Positions 10,377 to 21,200 of a stretch of DNA of 64,000 nt are shown here, in pieces. The notes beneath the pieces were generated by a model, which was given only the letters and a program-made list of their open reading frames with translations, ran no database searches and was not told the DNA's origin. Source of the stretch: Dichetophora obliterata (taxonomy: Eukaryota > Arthropoda > Insecta > Diptera > Sciomyzidae); NCBI GenBank assembly GCA_963920525.1, contig OY986437.1, forward strand, positions 114,196,715-114,260,714. The letters run 5' to 3'. Each line of letters opens with the position of its first letter. Within the stretch, counting starts at the first letter, position 1. A program made the position numbers and the translations under genes.

Positions 10377-12002
10377 AACAAACAAATAATTAAAAAAAAA
10401 TAAATGACAGCTCATAAAAATATATAGGTGTGCGGCACCTGTGTAAGGCTATATCACAATTTTATATGGATAGCAAAATAATCCTATTTGTTATAGGATT
10501 ATTATTTTTGTTTTTGCTTTGCATGTAAAAAAAATAATCTGGATTATTTTGATGACAATGACAAGATAAATAATTAGTTGTCGATTTTTCATTTCAAATA
10601 ATACCAGAATAACATTTTTTTCACCTAATCGCTTAATTTTGACAGTATATTCCTATAATGACAGTTCATCCCTAGCTGATTTTCAACGAATAATACTACC
10701 TGCTAATTCTATCATGAACCTGTGCCCATCGGGGCAAAAGAAGAGACGGAAGAAAATAATAAATAACTCAAATAATTTATAATAGTTTATAAAATAACAA
10801 GCTGATGTACCCGGTGTTAATCGAGAAGTTCTATATCTTTATCCAAATTTTTGACCTTTTTTTTCATCGCCATACATACTAAGTTACACAGATTCCATGC
10901 CATGCAAGAATTTTCAAAGTTACATTATTGCAATTTGGTAAATGCGTACCTTTGTGGTAAGTAACATTCTTGGTTAAGATGTCTGTTATAAGAAAAATTT
11001 CGTTTTCTATAGGAACATGTAAGTTGCTTAAAATTTCCAAGAAATTGACACCACAAAAACTTTCGTACATGAAATACGCAAAAAGGTTTAAGTACTAATT
11101 TTATTTTTTGGTGAAATAAAAAAAAAATCAATCGAAAGTGCTGGCCTTGAAAGCTAATAACTCGGTCATGTAACAAAGGATTGCATTTATTTTTTTAGTT
11201 TGAAATTTTGATTAATTGTCCGTCCAATCGTGTTTCAATCTTTTTCAATTTCGTTTCCCTTCTAAATCTTATAATTTTCAAAAGAAAAACCTTAACGAAT
11301 TTCTTTATTTCGCAAAAAACTTTGGTAAAAACATTTGTTGTTGAAAAAATATTCAAAACCAAAATTGGTTTTTTTAATATTCTTTCATATGGTATCCATA
11401 AATGTAGGGTTGATTTAAAGTTTCTATCGTAAAAATTTATAAATGTTTTATACGATCGAAAAATCAAGCCTAACAATAAAAAAATAAGATATATTTTTTG
11501 TTTATTTTTATTAATTTTTAATTTTTTAATTTTGTTGCATAAAAAGTAATGGTGTAGTCATGATTCAATCATTTAAGTTATGCAGCCATTTGACGTTTAC
11601 TCACAAGAATTAACTTAGATACCCTAATAATGCGAGGAGAGCAAAATAGCAATTTTTTATATCAGAATAAGAACTTGGTTGCATGAACATAAAACTTTTT
11701 CATGGTACGTATACTTTTTCATATCCAAAAATACCAAAGAAGTAAAATATAAGGAAGTGGTGTAATAGCAGAAAAGTGTGGTATTTTCTATATTGGTGTT
11801 GGTTGACACAAATACAGAAACAATCACACAGGACCGTATTGGGTTGTAAAAGACACAGGCCCAAACTGTTAAAGTTTGTTGTTATGCATTAAAATTTTAG
11901 GAACATTTCAAGAATAGCAACAACTCTAATTATTTAAAATATTTCAGATCGTTCGCAATTGGCTTAGAAGTTATAGGCATCCAATGTTGGAAAAAGTGGA
12001 CT
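10377..12002. other. Non-coding AT-rich interval
   Basis: Contains a perfect 11-bp stem hairpin AATAATCCTAT/ATAGGATTATT near 10468-10494. Short open frames at 10879-11476 on both strands are AT-driven and lack domains. Nothing else supported. Confidence 0.5.
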
Positions 12003-12480
12003 ATAAATCTAGCTGATTTTTTAAGTTTTCCAACAAAACTAAACTTCATGGGTATCAAAAGAGATAAAATACAAGTATCTATCTATTCAACAAGATATGA
12101 AACATAAAAATACATGCATTTAAGATACAACCCTTTTTTACTTGAAATCGCTAAAATGAATTTAGTTGTTTCTTTTTAATAGGACGCCTTCGGCCGCTGC
12201 TTAGGGATTACAAACCTCAGTAAGTCCAACACTCGCTGTCTAAAGTACTTCTTGATGAAGTTATCTTTTTGTTAATTCTCTTTTTAATGTATTGCTTTTG
12301 TAAAAAGGAAACCACTAGTTTTTCAGACAAATTCTAATAATAAAAAAAAATGATATCTTAAAAATTTATGCATGGAATTTTATGTTTGACACCTCCTTGA
12401 ATAGATACGCGCATTATTTTTGTTTTAAAACCCATAAAGCTTAGTTTTGTTGAAAAACGAGAAAAACAGCAAGATTTTTA
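12003..12480. mobile_element. Degenerate inverted-repeat element
   Basis: The left arm 12003-12130 and the right arm about 12340-12480 are imperfect inverted copies; the best block is CAACAAAACTAA...CATGGG (12031-12052) against CCCAT...TTAGTTTTGTTG (12431-12452), with further similarity around TATCTATTCAA and ATGCAT. A related single arm lies at 61630-61760, upstream of the pogo gene. It is old and non-coding. Confidence 0.55.
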
Positions 12481-13028
12481 GGTAATTTTTCTAAGCTTTA
12501 AACTTTAAATAAGTTCTAAACTTTAATTACTTAAACTTTAATTACAAATGAAATTGATTAATTTTTAAAATCCTTGTTTTTTTTTGTGTTTCTGCCTAGC
12601 TGTTGTGCATAAATCAGAAAAATTTAACAAACAGTACTAAATCTGATTCACTACGCTGAAAACAAGAGCGTCCCAAAAATATATTCAGCTGTGAAAAATG
12701 GCTGCGCCCCTGAAGCAGTATTTGTGTTTTGACAGATGTGGTTTGATCAAACTGGCGCAAAATCAGCATAGTATAATTTGCATTTTTAAACCATTTTTAA
12801 TTAGAAATATAAATATTTCTAAATCAAATAAGTTAAAAAATATCGTAAGAAACTAAATAAAGCACTTTTGTTAAAGGAATTTAAACCGTATGGACATATT
12901 TACCTGTGGAACGAAAGCGTATTGTTTTTAAGTTTTCGGGAACTTTTGCCATTTTTAACCGCACAACTCATGTTGCATTTATTTTTGTGTTGTTTTTTTT
13001 GATTTTGTCACTATTTAAGCAGTGAAAA
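12481..13028. other. Non-coding interval upstream of the small secreted-peptide frame
   Basis: No clear TATA box or domain. The interval would hold the promoter if the frame at 13029 is real. Confidence 0.4.
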
Positions 13029-13175
13029 ATGCTTAAAATTATATTATTTCTAACTATTTTGCTGAGTAGTCTTCCAATCAGATGCCAGGGTTCTCAGAAA
13101 TGTAAAAAAACACTCACTTTCTCGCTCGCACAATTTACGAATGGTGCGTCAGTTCACGTACAGTGTATGTGTTAG
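13029..13175 (+). CDS. Possible 48-residue secreted cysteine peptide
   Basis: An ATG at 13029 in good purine context (AAAAATGC) opens a 48-codon frame ending TAG at 13173-13175. The N-terminus MLKIILFLTILLSS is a textbook hydrophobic signal peptide, with likely cleavage near the following IRCQG. The mature part has four cysteines (residues 19, 25, 46, 48), ending VQCMC. No family is recognised. It could be a short secreted peptide, the first exon of a longer gene, or a chance frame in AT-rich DNA; the clean signal sequence and cysteine content are the only arguments. A neighbouring gene or intron signal at its end is not obvious. Confidence 0.3.
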   Translation: MLKIILFLTILLSSLPIRCQGSQKCKKTLTFSLAQFTNGASVHVQCMC

Positions 13176-15719
13176 CAACACCATTCCTTTATATTTTACT
13201 TCTTTGAAAAATACTTTTGACTACTACGATTTATACTACATTTTTTATAAATTATTTTTTTGACTCAAAATTATATTATGAATTTTAAAAAATATAATTG
13301 CCACGTTTTTGTTGTTAAACAGTAAAAAAGAGAAAAAGTAATGTGTGCACTACACAGTGCATAGAAAATGAATAATCCTTACATGCGAATATTTCCAAAA
13401 CTATAAGCTTTGAATTAAAGAATGTACTGAAAACATCGTTTTCATTATAAAATTTATACGATGCAAACTTTTTGTAGTTCTTTGTTGCAACCAGTATGAA
13501 TATAGTTTTTTAAATATTTTTGAAAATCAAAATTACTTACTTCTTCATATATTTAGTTTCAATATGAAAACACTAAAACTAATCTATTATTAGTCATGTT
13601 TACACAGCGAATAGTATACCTTACATAAATCTTGCTCATTAAAATTAAGCTTGCCTGTTATAAACGCTGTTTTTATTCATCAAAATATTAATAGAGGATT
13701 TAGGCGAGCAATTTTTGGAAATTTTTTTTAATTGATTATTGTTGTATTAAAAAATATGTAAAAAAATTAATCAAATGCACTTACAATTCAGATTCTACAG
13801 TGCCAAAAATCCGGTGCGCCAAAGTACTTTTAACTAACCAGAGTAACTTTAAACGCTTTTTAGTTGAAACATACATTTTAAAACGGGCCACCTTTTTCAT
13901 TTTAATCTGTTTGTAATGTAATTCACATCTTTTATCAAAATGAGCGACTTTGCAAAATTTGTCTAGGTTTTACACGTAACAGTATGGTTAAAAATAACAT
14001 AAATTTTACTACTTATTCTACGCTTCATAATTTTCTTAATTTTTTTTTTCATTTTGGTGAAAGATGTGCATTCAAAAGGCATTTGACACAAAAGGATGTG
14101 CATTCAAATGCATTTTTTTGTTTGTTTTAAAATAATCTTTAGTCGAGCTATGCCGTGGGTCGATTTTCACCGTTTTTAAGTACACCAACTTCAGCACTGT
14201 CTTTATATATCACGAATTCCACCAAAAAGTCAACCGCATAGATGAAAAATCGAATTGTAAAGAGAGAAGAGAAATTATATAGAATATATTCTATCGAATT
14301 CCGACAACATGTTTCAAGTTGAATTCTTCAAGATATCGGTGTTTTTCCATATTTTTTTTTACTTTGGCGTGGTCAATAAGTTGAGCGAAAATTTTGCATT
14401 TTTATTTTGCTATTTGCCGTGAGTGCGTGCGCTGTTTATTGCAATAATTTGAAAAAAGAATATTTGCTTCAAATTTATTAATTTTTTGCTAATAGTTATA
14501 TATATATATTTATAAATAATTATCCACGACATACCGTGGTAAGTGCAGTTAAATAAATGAAGAAAATATGTAGCATTTGCGTGACATAATTGATATATGT
14601 TTCTATGCAGACTCTAATATAAGAAATTTGTTGCGGAAAATGCTGTTATGTGTGCATACATCCCGTTTATCATTAATTTCAGAGAGAATATGTGTTTGTT
14701 TATATAAAATAAGGATATGCCAAATATATATTTGACCTTATTCTGATTGAATCATGGGTGTAGTGAAAGAATCATGACTATTCTCAATTAGTTTCTGACT
14801 CCTCTTTAAACACTGCCACAGCATGAAACAAAGATATACAGATAGCTTACTCCGTGCGCAAAAAATGAAATCTTCTGCGCACTACGTCACTCGAGCTTGT
14901 CAGCTGTAACACGTGGTGCATACATACAAAAGAAAATGTGAAAAAGCAAAAAGTAAACACAAACAGCAAGCAGCACAATTGCAAGCATTTAAGAAATATT
15001 GCATTCATTTAATTCAATTTCTAATATTGTGCACTTATAGTACGCGTAAATTATAATTTTCAATTATATTTTATGTAATTAATATTAGTACTAAAGTTTT
15101 AGATGCTTTTGATGAGAATAACAACGATTTTAATTCGGGCCATAAAATGAATTTACAATTTTTTCAACAAACGAGAAGAACAAGAAAATGAAAACGAAGC
15201 AATCAAAGTGCTGTCAAACACATCAAGTAACGTAGCTATTTTTTTTTGTGTAGGAGAACAAATGGGAGAAAACACCCCTATTATACATGCATTTCTTTTC
15301 AATAATAGTACTGAAATATAAATTTGCTTAAATTTATTTATAAATATATTTATAATGTAATTTATTTCATTTCAATAAACCAAGTTTCAATAAGAAAATG
15401 TCGATATTTTTTCATCGCTATAAAAAAATTATCCCCTTTATATATATTGTGACTACGTTTTTATTTAGCCACTTTGACAAGCTCGAACTACGTCACAACA
15501 AATATGGCGGACATGCGCAATACTTTATCTGGAGTTCTTTGTATCATGCTGCCACAGTAACAAAAGCGCCAACTACCAGGTCAAACTTTAAACTTAAACA
15601 AAACCATCTACAGACCCAGCCACACACTCGCAACAAATTTCATCAAAATTGGTACAGGAGGAGTTCAGTGACAAAGCTATGTACAGAAGAATTTTATATA
15701 TGAAGATTTTTTTCTAATA
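13176..15719. other. Non-coding AT-rich interval
   Basis: No supported gene. The 101-codon open frame at 15398-15703 has no domain, and its second half resembles repeat-type sequence. A small direct repeat GATGTGCATTCAAA is seen near 14064 and 14095. Nothing else supported. Confidence 0.5.
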
Positions 15720-15859
15720 AGGGCTGTTCACATTTCAAATCGCTCATCAAATCGTTTGTCAAATACAATAGAACAACGTGAAATTTTCATGGAATTCCCA
15801 CGTTGTTCTATTGGATTTGACAAACGATTTGATGAGCGGTTTGAAATGTGAACAGCCCT
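15720..15859. repeat. Near-perfect hairpin MITE (61-bp arms)
   Basis: AGGGCTGTTCACATTTCAAA at 15720 is mirrored by TTTGAAATGTGAACAGCCCT ending at 15859. The arms of about 61 bp differ at about two positions and are separated by a loop of about 18 bp. A further, more diverged right end (GATGAGCG...GTGTGAACGGGGCTAT) lies at 15979-16018, suggesting nesting or a longer parent element. Confidence 0.75.
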
Positions 15860-16237
15860 ATACGATTTTAATAACAAATGCTACTACAAATTTTCCGTCA
15901 TCGCGATATGCTAACTTGGGTGTTCAAGTCAAAATTAAATTTGACAAACAATTTTATGAGTATGAACCTTTTGTGGTCAAACGTTTTGATGAGCGATTTT
16001 TAGTGTGAACGGGGCTATGGTCATAGCACACTAAAAATAAAAATGTAGTCAAAATGGTAGGAAATGAAGTGTTTGTGCAACGATGTTTTATATCGGCGTC
16101 ATCTTGGAATTTTCACACAAGTCAAAGTAATTTCTTTCTCTAGACATATTCCTAGCTGTAAAAAACATTTTTATAAAAATATACCAAGCTAGAATATTAG
16201 AAATTAGATATTAATAGATTTAAGAAACTAAAAAAAT

Positions 16238-16944
16238 ATGCCTAAACTGGAGCGCGGAAATTTGCAAGCTTTTTGCCGAACTTGCTTACAGCGTTTAGAG
16301 GCAACATCAGGGACTGCACCCAAATACAGTATACGCGAGACACCAAATCTGATGAAGCTTCTTATTCTTTGCACAACTTTGAACATAAATGAGGATGCAG
16401 ATGAAATCTATCCACAACTATTGTGTGCAAAATGCTATGAGACACTACAAGAGTTCCAGCGTTTTCGTGATACGGCGTTGAAATCGAATGAGATGCTTCG
16501 TGAAATAGTAGAAAATGAAGATGGTGTCTTGATTGCTCCCAGTGACATTAACACTCAACAAGGAAAGTATACGATTAAAATAAAATCAGAGGATTTAGAG
16601 GACATGGAGCTTGTTGACACATTTAAAGCGGTAAGCAGCAATAATCAGGAACTGTTATATATAAATCTAAAAGTATTGATCATATATCTTGAAATAGGAG
16701 GAGCCTGAGATGACTTCCTCTTTTTATGTCTACGACGTGGAAGAAGCAAATATTTCAAATGCTTGTTTAAATAATACTAAAAACAATGTTGAGACTTGTG
16801 ATGATGAAAATACTGTATCATCTGATGCTCAAAATCGTAGTGATGTGTACTTCGAAGAAGCATCAACCTCAGCGCATGCAACAAAGCGCAAGAGCAATGT
16901 GGATGGCATCGACTCGGAAGTGCAGGCAAAAAAAAGGTTAGCGG
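16238..16944 (+). CDS. ZAD-domain protein, first two exons
   Basis: Exon 1 (16238-16630) encodes a zinc-finger-associated domain: FCRTCL near residue 12 and LLCAKCYETL near residue 67 provide the four zinc-binding cysteines, followed by the typical helix QEFQRFRDTALKSNEMLRE. ZAD domains dimerise and are normally followed by C2H2 zinc fingers in insect transcription factors. A donor GTAAGC at 16631 and acceptor AAATAG ending at 16697 keep the frame. Exon 2 (16698-16944) is acidic and Ser/Asn-rich with a basic ATKRKS and QAKKRLA stretch, then a donor GGTAAGTT at 16944-16951. No C2H2 exon follows anywhere in the window; the fingers may lie beyond a very long intron or be lost. Best candidate for a host gene here. 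Confidence 0.75.
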
Positions 16945-17075
16945 GTAAGTTTTTTTTTCATAGTTTTAAAGCGCAAAGTAAAATAAGAGCCAGAAAGCAA
17001 CAAATTTAATCAGTACCTGTGCAATAGAAAATTTATATACAGCTCGAGTGCTTTTTTTCAATGAGAAATAAGTAA

Positions 17076-17230
17076 GCCTATTATAGTTTACAGTAATAAA
17101 CTGTTGTCTTCTTTCAAGTAAACACAATAGTGTAGAGGACAGCAGTTTCGTGCTGTTATCGTTTACAACGATATTTTGTTGTTACGATTGATTGTGGAGC
17201 GTTTGTAGAATTCTTTGCTTTGATTGGCCA
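17076..17230 (+). repeat. Harbinger-type terminus repeat, copy 1
   Basis: GCCTATTATAGTTTACAG opens a ~150-bp block also present at 27588-27745, and partly inverted at 37398-37480. Similar ends occur at 24171 and (inverted) 23995-24009. It lies beside a decayed Myb/SANT copy, which links this terminus to a PIF/Harbinger-type family. Confidence 0.55.
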
Positions 17231-17303
17231 TCGACAGTATCCTCAATGCTCGCCCCCAAACGTTTGCCTAGCAGTAATAATAATCGTTTTAGTGTTAAGT
17301 AAA

Positions 17304-17540
17304 TTAATAACTATTCTCCAATGCTGTTAGTGGCACCTCTTTCTTGAGGTCCTTCTCCCATTGCTTGAAGATTCTGGCGATTATTGCTAATTTTTCTGCG
17401 GAAATTTTGTTTATAACTTCTCCACACCTCTTAAAAAGTTTTATATGTTGACATGGACATTTGTATGTTCGCAAAATTTGTTGGTATTGGGAGTTGTTGC
17501 TCAACTGGTCCAAAAGTCGGTATGAGACCGGTTACTTCCT
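17304..17540 (-). pseudogene. Decayed paralogue of the Myb/SANT gene at 24.4 kb
   Basis: On the minus strand the DNA aligns by eye with the end of exon 2, intron 2 and the start of exon 3 of the Myb/SANT gene at 24393-25241: GAACATACAAATGTC matches the intron text, and a shifted frame reads VWRSYKQNFRRKISNNRQN against VWTNYKQNLRRKMSNNRQN. The 69-codon open frame in this interval is in a different phase and is not the ancestral reading. The remainder of the gene is missing. It is therefore a deletion derivative of the same Harbinger-type family. Confidence 0.7.
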
Positions 17541-17689
17541 TGACCTCGAGGAATTTTTTTATTCTGTTCCATTTACATTTTTTTAATGTATTTTGATGAT
17601 TTTATTTTAACCCGAAACACCCTGTCGTTGCCATATGGCAACGCAAACAAACACTTAAAATGTGCTTATTTAAGTTTAAACCAAAGATG

Positions 17690-17859
17690 TTAAATAATGA
17701 TTAGATAATGCTAATGATTGCTAATTAACCTTCTTTTGTGAAATTCTCTAATTCATTAAACAATTAGAATTAGTTCAACTAATTCCCATTAGATAATTGA
17801 AATTTTTATTCCAATGGTAAAACTAATTGCAATTAGCTGCCATTAGCAAAAAAAATTTG
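17690..17859. repeat. AATTAG-rich subterminal-like region
   Basis: The hexamer AATTAG/CTAATT and close variants recur about a dozen times from 17693 into the hAT terminal repeat. Repeated hexamers next to hAT ends often bind transposase; here that is inference. It may be the outer left end of the element or a target-side coincidence. Confidence 0.45.
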
Positions 17860-18240
17860 TTTACCGTTACAATTAGGAATCTAATTGACTTGTGCTAATG
17901 CAATTAGATATTCAATTAGCTCGAATTAGAATCAATTATTTTGATATTTTCAAAAAAAAATAAAACAAAAATATTCATAATATGAATTTCTCACATATAT
18001 ATATTACTTATGTACATAATATGTACTACATATATTACATACATGCACACCTATTTAACGTACGTACTAACTGTTTAATTACTAACTGTAATTGTTATCA
18101 ACTGGTAATTATTAGAAATGTAAATAAATAAACGTGCTTTTCAATTTGTTTCAATTTCAAACTTTCAAGTGTTTGCATTTTTTAATATTCTAAATGAAAG
18201 TGGTATTTTTGTTAACTTAAAAACATATTTATTTGTCGCA

Positions 18241-21200
18241 ATGTCGGAAGAAATATCATTTGCAAATGCATTTTCTGGTGATGATGAGGATTTTGATGTT
18301 ACATACACGCCTTCGAAAGAACCGAAGAAAAGGAAGGTGTTCAATGGAGATGGTGAACAATTTGTGAAGAGGCGTATGGAAACCACTTTTGGCAATATAA
18401 TTTTCACATCGAATTTTTATATTGAAGTTAAGAAGGTATGAAAGTTTCATTACAAAACTATACATCAAAAGTCCTTGTTGTGTTTGTTAAAGTATTGGGG
18501 GTTGGAATTAATTTTAAAGGTTTTTTTTTCGGTTTTTGAGCATTTATTTAGAAACAACGGTACAATGTATATTATTCAAAGTATTGTCCATCGTTAGCTA
18601 CAACATTTTCCCATCTTTCTGGCAGCATATGGATTCCGCGCCGGAAGAACGATTCGTCTTTTGAGGCAATCCACGAATCGACCCATTTTTTGGTATCCTC
18701 GTAAGAAGTGAAGCGCTGCTCAGCCAAGCCATGCGTCATCGATCTGAATAGGTGGTAGTTGGAAGGGGCTATGTCTGGGCTATAAGGCGGGTGGGGTAGC
18801 ACATCCCAATTCAGCGCTTCCAACGTTTCTTTGACGGTTCTTGCAACATGTGGCCGTGCGTTGTCATGTTGAAAAACCACTTTGTCGAGTCTTTTGGCAT
18901 ATTCCGGCCGTTTAACCTTTAATGCTCGGCTCAATTGCATCAATTGTTGTTGGTAGCGTTCTCCAGTGATGGTTTCGTTAGGTTTTAGCAGCTCATAGTA
19001 CACGACACCCTTCTGATCCCACCAAATACACAGCATAAGCTTGGCGCCATGAATATTCGGCTTGGCGCCATGAATATTCGGCTTGGCGCCATGAATATTC
19101 GGCTTGGCCCTCGATGTTGATGCATGGCCGGGTGGTCCCCACGATTTTTTTCGCTTAGGATTATCGTAATGGATCCACTTTTCATCGCCAGTGACAATAC
19201 GATGCAAAAAACTTCCTTTTATGCCGTTGAAGCAGTTGTTCATGCAAAATCGCCGTTCAACGTCTCTCGGCTTCAACTGGTACGGCACCCAATTTCCTTG
19301 CTTTTGAATCATTCCCATGGCCTTCAAGCGTTTGCCGACCGTTGATAAGTCGACTCCCAATGATTCTGACAATTCTTGAAGGGTTTGACACGGGTCTTCA
19401 TCGAGCAAAGCCTCCAATTCCTCATCTTCAAACTTTTTCGGCTGGCCCGGACGCTCTTTGTCTTCCGTATCAAAATCACCACTTTTAAACCGACGGAACC
19501 AGTACTCACAAGTAGAAATCGATGGAGCATAGTCCCCGTAAGCCTCAGTAAGCGTGCGTTGTGCTTCAACCGCTTTTTTCTTCAAATGGAAGCACAAAAG
19601 TAAACCTTCCCGCAAATTGCGTTTTGTTGGAACGAAAGTCGACATGTTCACAGAGAAAAAAATATATGTTGTTTACACTTCAGTGGAATGACACATACTG
19701 AAAAATGAAGCTTAGACAATGTGCTTTGAAATGAATATAGTCACAGGTGTGCCCGATGCGATCTATTGATAGTTACGCCATCTCTTAGAAAACCTTTAAA
19801 ACTAATTCCAACCCCCAATACTTGTGTAGTGTGCCGTAGTAAGTTGACTTATGGGTGTAGGTTAACATGAATTTTTAGAGGAAGTAAGGTATCAATCAAT
19901 TTTATATAAAAACCTTGTATCAGATTTCAGAAAATAAAAAAGATAAAATAGTCGGAAAGTGCGTTGCTTGCAATAAAGTGATTTGCGGTTTCACGGGAGT
20001 CTCTTCAAATTTTATCAGCCATCTCAGAGTGCGGCATCCTGAAATTCATAAGGAATATCTTACGAAGAAATCTAACAACCAAAACTTAAGTATTCAATCA
20101 AATTTCGATAAGAAACTTATTGAATTTCTAGTGGATTCAGGCTTGCCGCTTTCCCTGGTTGAAAGGCAGTCATTCATCAACTTAATTGAGGGTATTGGCC
20201 TTAAGTTAATGAGTAGGCAGACGGCAATGGAAAAATTAGAAGAGCATCACAAACGCATGGAAGAAAGTGTGAAAGCCGAACTAGCCACAGCGAAACATGT
20301 CTGCACAACGGCGGATATTTGGTCAGGAAATCACAGAAGCTTTTTCGGATACACCTGTCATTGGCTTGATAAAGATTTTAAGAGGAAATCAGCTGCTTTG
20401 GCGTGCAAAAGGATGTTTGGAGTTCACTCTGCGGAAGCAATTGGGCATATCATGACTGACATAAATACTTATTATGGTTTAAATAGAAAAAACATTGTTC
20501 TATCCGTAACTGACAACGGGTCAAACTTTGTCAAAGCTTTTAAGGAGTATGGAGTTGATAATGCCTCTGAGATGGAAGACGACGACGGCCATGATATATC
20601 AGAATTACAAAACAAGATTTGCCTCCCTAAACACCACAGGTGCTCTAGCCACACATTAAGTCTTCTGGCTACGTCTGATTTAATAAAGATTTTGAAAGCC
20701 GATGAATCCCTATTCCAGCGGAACAATATGGTAAGAAATTTTGTAGTTAATATATTTCATACTACAATATAATTTATTTAGGTGTTCAAAAAATGCGATA
20801 ATTTGTGGAAAAAATGCAAATGGCCAAAAAGTTCGGAAGTGATACAGGAAACTTTAGGTGGATGCCTCGTTGTACCGGTTGTGACGAGGTGGAACTCGCT
20901 ATACGACGCCGTTGTTCGACTTCTTCAGCACAAGCCGAAACTGGATGAGTTGTGCGATAAATTGAGCCTGCCGCGTTTTACATCCTGTGAACTATCATAT
21001 TTGGATACATACAAGCTGATTGTGGCGCCTATTGCTCAGAGTCTGGACTTTATGCAAGGCGAACAGAGTGTTGGATATGGTTGCCTTTTGCCTACAATTA
21101 TCACTCTGAGCAATAAATTGATAAAAATCCAGCAGAAAATCGAGCATCCATTCTCTACAATTGCATTAGAGTTGGAAAAGCAATTAAGAAAACGATTCCG

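Noticed and set aside
15398..15703. 101-codon frame with a hydrophobic start
   Set aside because: No domain, basic low-complexity tail, and the second half resembles dispersed-repeat text.
17304..17513. 69-codon minus-strand frame as a gene
   Set aside because: The DNA is homologous to the Myb/SANT gene in another frame, including intron sequence; the open frame is accidental.
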